A stretch of 64,000 bases of DNA from contig CM068315.1 in assembly GCA_034766995.1 (NCBI GenBank), forward strand, positions 42,128,818 to 42,192,817, given 5' to 3'. Below, one piece after another: positions 56,380 through 64,000 of this stretch; the first letter of the stretch is position 1, and the number at the start of each line of letters is the position of its first letter. Source of the stretch: Acanthacorydalis orientalis (Eukaryota; Arthropoda; Insecta; Megaloptera; Corydalidae). A program made the position numbers and the translations under genes. The notes under the pieces were generated by a model. It had not been told where the DNA came from and searched no databases. It saw only the letters and a list, made by a program, of their open reading frames with translations.

Positions 56380-56565
56380 CAGGCACATTGGTCGACATGT
56401 GTGACCGAGTACGAAACTCGTTGAATAATATTGAAATCATAGGCCGGAATTGTGGAAAACATACGATTGTAATCGACAATATAGGGCATACCGGAAAAAA
56501 TGCCGGCCATAACGAGATGACAGACGCGTCCGAGTTAATTTCACGCGCTCGTATTATTTGAACGG
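56380..56565. promoter_or_regulatory. GC-rich unique island
   Basis: It contains several CpG steps, AGGCCGGAATTG and an inverted repeat CCGGAAAAAATGCCGG at about 56490-56505. The plus frame 56361-56561 is open for 66 codons (IIGRNCGKHTIVIDNIGHTG in the middle), but no domain is recognised. Enhancer, promoter or a chance frame are all possible. Confidence 0.25.
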
Positions 56566-56809
56566 ACCGATTACTTGTAATGGCAGAATTTATTTATTTT
56601 TTTCTTTCAACATGGTCGTCCTATTCTGAAAATCGATTCGAACATTTCATCGAATTCGTACGTTCCGGTTACGCAGAGTACCGACTTCGAATATTTTCAA
56701 ATGTGTACGTGCAGAACGCCTGTATCGATTGCGGTTTTCAATTTTATTTTTAATAAATTTCGATTGAAAACTAGTATTGTTTTTGAACAATGTTTGTTTT
56801 CCTAGCATA
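56566..56809. other. No recognised gene
   Basis: GC-intermediate sequence with no convincing frame. Confidence 0.4.
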
Positions 56810-56848
56810 CTTACATACACACAAACATACATACATACATACATACAA

Positions 56849-56914
<66 letters not shown>

Positions 56915-56917
56915 ATA
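56810..56917. repeat. (TACA)n-(TA)n-(TG)n microsatellite abutting mariner D
   Basis: TACA units, about 20 TA units and about 8 TG units, ending at TATA directly before TTAGGTTGG. Confidence 0.96.
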
Positions 56918-57800
56918 TTAGGTTGGTCAAAAATAATTGCGGTTTTTATCATTTTAAGGTTGGCGCCGATTTTTCTAGTTACCATTAACTTTGTTATAGT
57001 CATGTGATACATCATTTTAAATAATGAAATTATCGCTACTGATTTCAGCTTATGTCTATTGTTTTCATTTTTTAATATTGTTGGATATAACCTTTTAAAT
57101 TAGTCATGAAAGAAAAACAAATTCGCGCGTATTATTTATGAGTTTAAATTGGGAACTAAAGCAACAGAAACCGCTCAAAATATTAAATTTGTTTTTTGAG
57201 AAAAGTCAATTAGTAAACGAACAACTCAGCACTGGTTCCAAAAATGTCGTAATGAAAAAGAAAGCTTTGATGAAAAGTGGATTCTCTACAACAATCGGAA
57301 AGGTTCATCACAGTGTCTAGACCGAGGAAAAGCACCAAAACAGTTTCCTAAACCGAAGTTTCATGGAAAAAAAACAGATCATGGTCACTGTTTGGTGGTC
57401 GGCAAGTGGCATCATTCACTACAACTTCTTAAATCCTGGTGAAACAATAACAGCAAAAAAATATTGTCAGGAAATTGAAAAAATGCATGAGAAGTTGCAT
57501 CGTTTACGGCCAGCATTAGTCAATCGAAGAGGACCAATTCTTCTTCATAACAACACCCAATCACACGTCTCACAAATGACATGATTTTCTTCTCTAAGAC
57601 TCAATACTCATACGATACAAATTATTACATTATTAAGTTTTAAAGGTAATTTTTCCAACAAATTATCTGTTTTTATTAATAATTTGACATAAAAAAAACG
57701 TATATTTCGTTACTTGTTTGATTTCTGTTCTTTTTATTAAAATTCTTTTCATGTATTATTTTTTCTTCGTTAAAAACCGCATTGAGATCTATTTTGCAAC
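56918..57800 (+). mobile_element. Cecropia/Hsmar1-like mariner (family D), internally deleted
   Basis: The left end TTAGGTTGGTCAAAAATAAT, then TGCGGTTTTTATCATTTT, closely resembles the known Hsmar1/MADE1 end. The right end TTAAAAACCGCATTGAGATC, then TATTTTGCAACT (to about 57800), is a decayed partner. It is about 880 bp long, against about 1.29 kb for Hsmar1, with the loss between the first helix-turn-helix and the catalytic start, and again at the C-terminus. Confidence 0.83.
57106..57582 (+). pseudogene. Cecropia/Hsmar1-like transposase remnant (family D)
   Basis: The start MKEKQIRAYYL-like fits after a small shift. It is followed by YEFKLGTKATETAQNIKFVF, the first helix-turn-helix. The code then jumps from KCRNEKES straight to FDEKWILYNNRKG at about 57261-57305, losing the second helix-turn-helix. 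The first catalytic Asp (DEKW) is kept. After a frameshift near 57370 comes VTVWWSASGIIHYNFLNPG, then ETITAKKYCQEIEKMHEKLH and RPALVNRRGPILLHNNTQSH. The second catalytic Asp of LLHDNARPH reads Asn here. A stop follows at 57580-57582, and the PYSPDL region and C-terminus are absent. Confidence 0.85.
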
Positions 57801-58369
57801 TCGTTTCATCGAGTTTTTCAATCATTTTTTCTGAATATTTGCAAATATTATACTATTATCAGCAAACCTCTATTCAGAGAGCTCTGATTACCTCCAAAAT
57901 AAAAAAAAAATACAATGAAGGTACTTGTGACTGCCTTTAGGACGAGAATAGTCTGCTTCCTCCTGAGAATTGTTACCTGACTGAGCAGATAATAAATAAC
58001 TCTTCACTGTGCGGCAATATACACTCATAATTATTGTGAATAAATGTAGAGAATCAAGTTATTAACTCAACATAAATAATTATTTATCATATTTTTTACA
58101 TACTATACCTTCCCAACCGAGTAATTTAACACTTATTAAAGATGCATACTAGTGTCATTCATTTTTGTCAAAAGTAATAAACATTCATACAGATGTTGAG
58201 TATACAATTCATATTTCTTAAGATTTGTGGAATAGTTTGATGATTCAAAGAAATGTTAGGTTTAATGACAAACTACTAAATTAAATAAGAAAAACATCAA
58301 CATAACACTATATCAAAATACTGGATATTTTAAATTATCAAATGATCTAATTACAATACTGTATGTATG

Positions 58370-58370
<1 letters not shown>
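57801..58370. other. No recognised gene
   Basis: AT-rich with a slightly GC-richer part at 57880-58020. No frames. Confidence 0.45.
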
Positions 58371-58426
<56 letters not shown>

Positions 58427-58442
58427 AGAAAGAGAGATAGAG
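58371..58442. repeat. (TA)n microsatellite, then GA-rich run
   Basis: GTATGTATGTATATG leads into about 23 TA units and AAAGAGAAAGAGAGATAGAG. Confidence 0.95.
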
Positions 58443-59620
58443 TTAGTTTTATTTATCAACTTGAATATAATGAAACATTACTTTCCGTTCATGTATGATA
58501 CATTATTTTTTTATTATTTGTATGTTTAATAATTTATTTCATAGAATGTTATCTGTCTACGGTATATTTTTGTATGACAGGTAGATAAAATTATAATGCG
58601 GCGTAATTAATGACGTCATTAAGCGCCACTGATTACAGTGCTAATTTTAATGTAAAACTATTCGTTTATTCAGCATGCTGATCCATACATAAAATATAAA
58701 TGTGAATGAAAAATGATCTTTGAATCTTCATAGAGAACTGTGCATGTTTAAATAATCAAATTAATTAAAATTCGTTTGAAATACTAGAAAAAGAATGCGT
58801 TGTTAATATGACAACAGTATGTTTTTTTTTATTTCATCGAAATTGTTTATAAATCGAATATCAATAACTAGTATTTTTTATTAAAATAAAACTTTTTTTA
58901 GCATTGCAATTAAAAAAACAGTTATATTGTTTGCATTTCCACAAAAGTGTATTAATTAATAATTATTACACATGATTCGTAGAGTATAATTAAATGGCAT
59001 CTCTAAAAGGACAATGGAAGATTAATTTTTCATTGATGCAGTCAAGTATACTCAACCCAAAGTCAAGTACCGAGTTCGGTGCTTGTCTCTGAAGATAGAT
59101 AATATATTATCATTAAAATGTGTATAAATTGTACGCAATAACTTCCCTTTGGTATAGAATGATTTCCCCATGGTTCACGCTTTCGAGAAACATCGATATT
59201 GATCGGTCGAGACAGGACGAATTATGTTTCGTGAAAGTTATTATAGCAAAATGTATATTAGGGTTAAACTATTTTGAAAGTATTTTTATGTCTATAAAGA
59301 AACATGCATTATATAAAATTGAAATATCTATAACTGAAAGAATGAAATAAAATACATGGTCGTTTTATTGCAAACAGGTTGAAATATGCATTTATTTTAA
59401 ATTAAAACTGATATCAGTTAAACTCAACTATTTATAATTTAACACAAAAAGAATAACAGTGCACACAAAACTATTCCACAATGAAGCAGTTAAAAGTTAA
59501 AATATGTTTACATACTGATATTACATACATACGTTTACATACGTTGTGAAAAAAACTGTAGAAAGGTAATTTGAGAACTGAACTTATGTAAGGGATTATA
59601 ATATATAATTTTATACAAAT
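58443..59620. other. AT-rich stretch without recognised gene
   Basis: The 76-codon plus frame at 59120-59350 has no recognised domain. The CRE palindrome at 58607-58622 is listed separately. Confidence 0.45.
58607..58622. promoter_or_regulatory. 16-bp perfect palindrome with CRE core
   Basis: TTAATGACGTCATTAA is its own reverse complement. It combines a CREB/ATF site with TAAT homeodomain cores and lies between GCGGCG and GCGCC. The motif match is certain; function is not shown. Confidence 0.35.
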
Positions 59621-59621
59621 A

Positions 59622-59624
<3 letters not shown>

Positions 59625-59658
<34 letters not shown>
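59625..59658. repeat. (TA)n microsatellite
   Basis: About 16 units. Confidence 0.94.
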
Positions 59659-59659
<1 letters not shown>

Positions 59660-59660
<1 letters not shown>

Positions 59661-60170
59661 GTACATAGTATGTAAACATGTTCACTGTAATTTCACATAA
59701 ATATATTTTAATTACCACTTGATTTATACCTAGAGCTGTAGCAAGTAATTAGTAAAGAAATATACGGGGTCTATACAGAAACTTTTCGGACAAGTTAAAT
59801 AAACCGCTGAGTTTTAAATACATATATTTGTATTGAAAAAGGTTCTTTACACTGCAATCCTTTTCAGTGAAAATGTGTTGCTGTTTGACTTTTTTACTTG
59901 AAAACACACAGAGAGGATATTTTTTTACAATTGCAGGCAAATACTCTCTGTATTACAGCTCTTTTTCTTTACTATTTTAGCAAACCGATTTCTTTTTAAG
60001 TTTAAAGAACAGAAAACCATTAATAAGTTATATCGAAGTATATCAACTAACACATTTTATTAACAAGTTAGTACACACATTTTAATGGGAGGCCACCTTC
60101 AACTATATGAGTACGGCCGGTATTAAAACAATAATTATTTCATTTTTATTCCATAAGCAATGAATCATCA
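59660..60170. other. No recognised gene
   Basis: The minus frame 59749-59940 (63 codons) has no domain. Confidence 0.45.
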
Positions 60171-60172
60171 GT

Positions 60173-60410
60173 CACTTTCAGAAATGACTTCTTTCAACTC
60201 AAATACCACTAAAATGTTCTGATCAAAATGTTCAATAAATCATTACTGACTGTGAAGATGATGCCATCGTCATTTAAATACACATAAGCAACAATCAATG
60301 ATGATTATTAATCATTTATTTAACATTTCTCACCAGAAAAATATTTTGTGGTTTGTGGAATAAAAAAATAATACATTTATGAAAATGAATTAGTTTAATC
60401 AGTGTCAGGA
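60173..60410. repeat. PAL1 palindromic MITE, both arms, centre deleted
   Basis: Left: TCTGATCAAAATGTTCAATA. It jumps to ATGATGCCATCGTCATTTAA, then ACACATAAGCAACAATCAAT, then TTTTGTGGTTTGTGGAATAA in the right arm. Confidence 0.72.
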
Positions 60411-60650
60411 TTACATTGTATAAAATCATGATGTCGTTGTAACCAAATGGATCATTAATATTTATTTACATTTACACACATTTCCTAGATTTTTTTGTTT
60501 AATTCGTTTGCGTGAAAACTCTCTGATAATCTTCCATTTCAATACAGTACCAGTTGATATATATTAATGATTCATCTAGCTTGGATACGTAATGAAAAAA
60601 TTAAGAATCAGCTTCATATAAGAAGCAATTCAATAAACGCACGACATAAA

Positions 60651-60652
60651 AT

Positions 60653-60713
<61 letters not shown>
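60651..60713. repeat. (CA)n-(TA)n microsatellite
   Basis: About 9 CA units and 21 TA units. Confidence 0.96.
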
Positions 60714-60715
<2 letters not shown>

Positions 60716-60749
60716 TTTCATTTTGATTATGCTATTGAATAATAATATA

Positions 60750-60902
60750 TTTTGCACCTTATCACTCTCAGGATGATAGCATCGCCATCGAGATGTACAT
60801 AATAAACAATCAAAAATGATCAATAATCAATAAAACTAGATTTTTTCAGAAAATATTTTTGTTGTGGAGTGCGTGAATTTCATTTATGAAAATTCTATCA
60901 AC
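60750..60902. repeat. PAL1 palindromic MITE, right half
   Basis: CTCTCAGGATGATAGCATCG, then CCATCGAGATGTACATAATA, AACAATCAAAAATGATCAAT and TGTTGTGGAGTGCGTGAATT. Confidence 0.75.
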
Positions 60903-60930
60903 TTAATTATTTAATTCATTCACATACACA

Positions 60931-61598
<668 letters not shown>

Positions 61599-61701
61599 GA
61601 GAAAGGAATAGTAGGTAAGGTCCACTTTTTAAGTATACAATTTCCAAGTTGAGAATCGATCGTTTCAATTTTTTCTTAAAATGGACTTACCCTCCTTTCT
61701 C
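61599..61701. repeat. Small foldback element (PAL4), 103 bp
   Basis: Arms GAGAAAGGAATAGTAGGTAA, then GGTCCACTTTTTAAG, pair with CTTAAAATGGAC, then TTACCCTCCTTTCTC. TA lies on both sides (61597-61598 and 61702-61703). The spacer is about 40 bp. It fits a tiny MITE. A primary-microRNA-like hairpin is the other reading. Confidence 0.7.
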
Positions 61702-61703
61702 TA

Positions 61704-62387
61704 CATTCTTCAATTTATATTTATTTATTTAATTTGTAAAAACCAAACAAACCACCAAATACTACCAGGCAGAAAATATTAACTGACAAATTTTAAGTAT
61801 TGCAATTTTATATACCAGTAATTGTTTTTTTCAAATTTAAAGACGGTCAATAAATTTAATAACAATTGAATTAAAATGCGATTCTGAATTAAAATTAATT
61901 TATTAAAATACAGAATATCTAACGGGTATAACACAGGAGTGACATTATATAGCTACACTAATTTAACGTGGTGTAGTCGAGTAACATAAATATCTCAACC
62001 TTGAAATTTAAATTTTGAAAATATTAAAAAACAAGCACGATATTTGCATTTTTTAAGTTTATTAATATTTCAGCAGAATAAAAAGATCGATATATTTATC
62101 GACTTAGAAAACAGTAGCGACATTTTATACTTTTACGAAATTTAATAATTTTAACATGTTAAAATTATTTTCTTTTTTTCGACGCACCTTTCTTCAAATT
62201 AAATTAAATATAAAGTTTTCAATACTAAATATCTTTTAATAAAATCATCACTGGCAATAAAATAATAATCATTCTATTCAGAACGGAAGTAAAATCGTTA
62301 CATTTGCTTACAAATTGATCCAATAAAAAAGTAAATGACTTGACCTTCAAACTTGAACTAAAAATCTATTGGTTAACTCTATTATTG

Positions 62388-62390
<3 letters not shown>
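61704..62390. other. AT-rich stretch, no gene
   Basis: Nothing recognised on either strand. Confidence 0.5.

Positions 62391-62452
<62 letters not shown>
62391..62452. repeat. (TA)n microsatellite
   Basis: About 30 units. Confidence 0.97.
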
Positions 62453-62454
<2 letters not shown>

Positions 62455-62880
62455 CGGTTTGCATTTTTATTTATGAATTACGGAAGTTCATTTGTGAATG
62501 AATTATCAAGAGCTCACAAATGCTTCAAAACGTTCTTAAATAATAATTAAACAATACATGCACTTCTAAAATAAATGCAAGAGATTTTTAAAGAAGGTGT
62601 TATAGTTTATCTTTTAGACTAAAATTATAAATACAAATAAAGAATGATTACAACATTTATACAAAATATTATAGCATTTATGGCAATCATTTGTCATGTG
62701 TATATAAAAAGTATATTTTAATTAAAATAATGTGAATATAATAATACCTTAACACTGTTAAAAAATTGTTAATCACTGCAAGCACACCTAATACCAGCCA
62801 ATTGAATTTTCATATTTAAAAGCGGCACTTAAGAGCTAACTGTCAGTTTTGGTTCCGCAGCATTTATATTTAAGGTTATA
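62453..62880. other. AT-rich stretch, no gene
   Basis: No feature recognised. Confidence 0.5.
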
Positions 62881-62899
62881 AAAGCGAAAACAATCAAAT

Positions 62900-63250
62900 A
62901 ACAATGGAAATAAACAGCGCGCTGTGCTTGTTTGATTGTCAACGATTCGTCCGTAACGAAACCGATATGTATGATTGACCGACCGACCTCCAACGCGAGT
63001 ACATTTAATTATTTGTAATGTTCGAACACCCGCACGATTTTACGAAGTCACCTGGTCGCGAATACAGCTGAGTACTGGTCGTGTATTACAATCAACTCCA
63101 GACGGTAAACGACGTGCGCGCTGAAAACATCAGGACGTTGCTATCGTCGTAGAAAAGGATAGATACAATCTGACACAGGTGTGACGAAAAGAGATACATT
63201 CGAATATGTCCGTTCGCGGTGTGGCGTCAAGTGTGGAATCAATATTATCA
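62900..63250. promoter_or_regulatory. CpG-rich island, promoter or first-exon candidate
   Basis: About 30 CpG dinucleotides in 350 bp, the densest stretch in the window (for example ACGACGTGCGCGCTG near 63108, and GTCCGTTCGCGGTGTGGCG near 63209). It includes CACGTG at 63250. A donor-like ACTCCAGACG followed by GTAAAC lies near 63100. There is no long open frame on either strand. An unspliced coding exon is therefore unlikely, but a promoter with a non-coding first exon is possible. Confidence 0.35.
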
Positions 63251-63339
63251 CGTGAAAAGATAAGCGGTCGTCCAGTTTATTTTATATTACCACTACAGTG
63301 CTACATAGATTATGTTAATTTATCTTTAATTTATCATTT

Positions 63340-63876
63340 TATTTGTTTCGGTGCTTAAATAAATTTGTAGCATTGTTTTTTTTTCTGCTCCGGAACAGAT
63401 TATATTTTATTCATTTATATATATATAAACATTAAATGAATATTGCACCATTAATAATATAATTATAAATAAAGAAAAAACAATGATCATTATATTCAAT
63501 AAATAAGAGAAAAAGATGCAGAAAATTAAACCGAATAACGAAGAAGTACAGGATGTCGAAAATTACTCATATTTGGAAGTATCATTCGATCAAAAAAAAA
63601 AAAAAACTATTCAAACATGAATACAAATACTTTCCAATCAAAACTAATATTTTACTTGGAAGTATGTAAAAAGGAATAAGGCAAAAAAGAAAAGAAGAAC
63701 TAATGGTATACAAGAATTAAAGTATTTGAACAACTCTCCTGTCTTCATTAATGTATAATGTCGGGTTGCGGGGAAATAGGTATGCAAACGAAATAGAACA
63801 AGTACAAAGCTTCTCTATTTAAAAAAAAAAATAAAGAAAAAACTATTATTGTTGCTTAAATATACACAAGAATATT

Positions 63877-63920
<44 letters not shown>

Positions 63921-64000
63921 AAATTACATAAATATTACACCATTAATAATATAATTATAAATAAAGAAAAAACAATGATTATGATATTCAATAAGTAAAG
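63340..64000. repeat. Direct duplication, period about 480 bp, running off the window
   Basis: Segments at about 63350-63508 and 63850-64000 share GCTTAAATA, TATTCATTT, a (TA)n, and a well-kept block CACCATTAATAATATAATTA, then TAAATAAAGAAAAAACAATG. The second (TA)n (63882-63917) is longer than the first (about 63417-63428). There is no coding potential. The true extent lies beyond the right edge. Confidence 0.75.
63882..63917. repeat. (TA)n microsatellite
   Basis: About 17 units inside the second copy of the terminal duplication. Confidence 0.95.

Noticed and set aside
56647..57015. 122-codon minus-strand ORF
   Set aside because: It runs antisense through a (TACA)n-(TA)n-(TG)n array and the left end of mariner D.

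Overview
This is a very AT-rich window of animal nuclear DNA that is almost certainly non-coding. It is most likely from an insect. The basis is the mix of decayed Mos1-like, cecropia/Hsmar1-like and other DD34D mariner transposases, a LINE 3' end of the kind common in arthropods, the absence of any prokaryotic gene layout, and more than 40 long (TA)n, (CA)n and (TG)n microsatellites. I cannot fix the order or species. No complete protein-coding host gene is visible. Nearly all long ORFs are microsatellite artefacts (Tyr-Ile repeats) or pieces of dead transposases.

Layout: 1-820 holds a diverged tandem duplication, and 1000-1262 is a more GC-rich, enhancer-like island. 5465-6732 is a near full-length dead Mos1-like mariner (family A). 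Two internally deleted relatives that share one deletion junction lie at 15342-15867 and 20698-21195. 16470-17040 is a long palindrome with a short relative at 20225-20420. 17119-18284 is a dead DD34D mariner (family B), and 22487-23657 is another on the minus strand (family E). 25986-26560 is a Tc1/mariner-like transposase fragment with a DUF4817-type N-terminus. 26683-27210, 39859-40034, 51393-51612 and 55025-55332 belong to a further mariner family (family C). 50640-51612 is a cluster of three mariner remnants. 56918-57800 is an internally deleted cecropia/Hsmar1-like mariner (family D). 38338-38604, 47122-47447 and 40680-41162 look like hAT-type non-autonomous elements. The last one carries a 77-bp element made only of two mariner ends, a structural parallel to human MADE1.

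The dominant repeat is a palindromic MITE-like family, called PAL1 here, with about 24 full or partial copies from 2 kb to 61 kb. Each arm carries the core ATCATTTTTGATTGTTGC. The outer ends begin CAGTTTT, next to TA in several copies, which suggests mobilisation by a Tc1/mariner-type transposase.

Possible traces of host genes are few: a minus-strand first coding exon at 44251-44265 (MAPKQ followed by a splice donor) with an upstream GC-rich leader, a CpG-rich promoter-like island at 62900-63250, and two short exon-like stretches near 9.8 kb and 34.0 kb. The window therefore reads as intergenic or deep intronic DNA built by repeated waves of TA-targeting DNA transposons and microsatellite growth. 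All coordinates for decayed repeats are approximate and were judged by eye.
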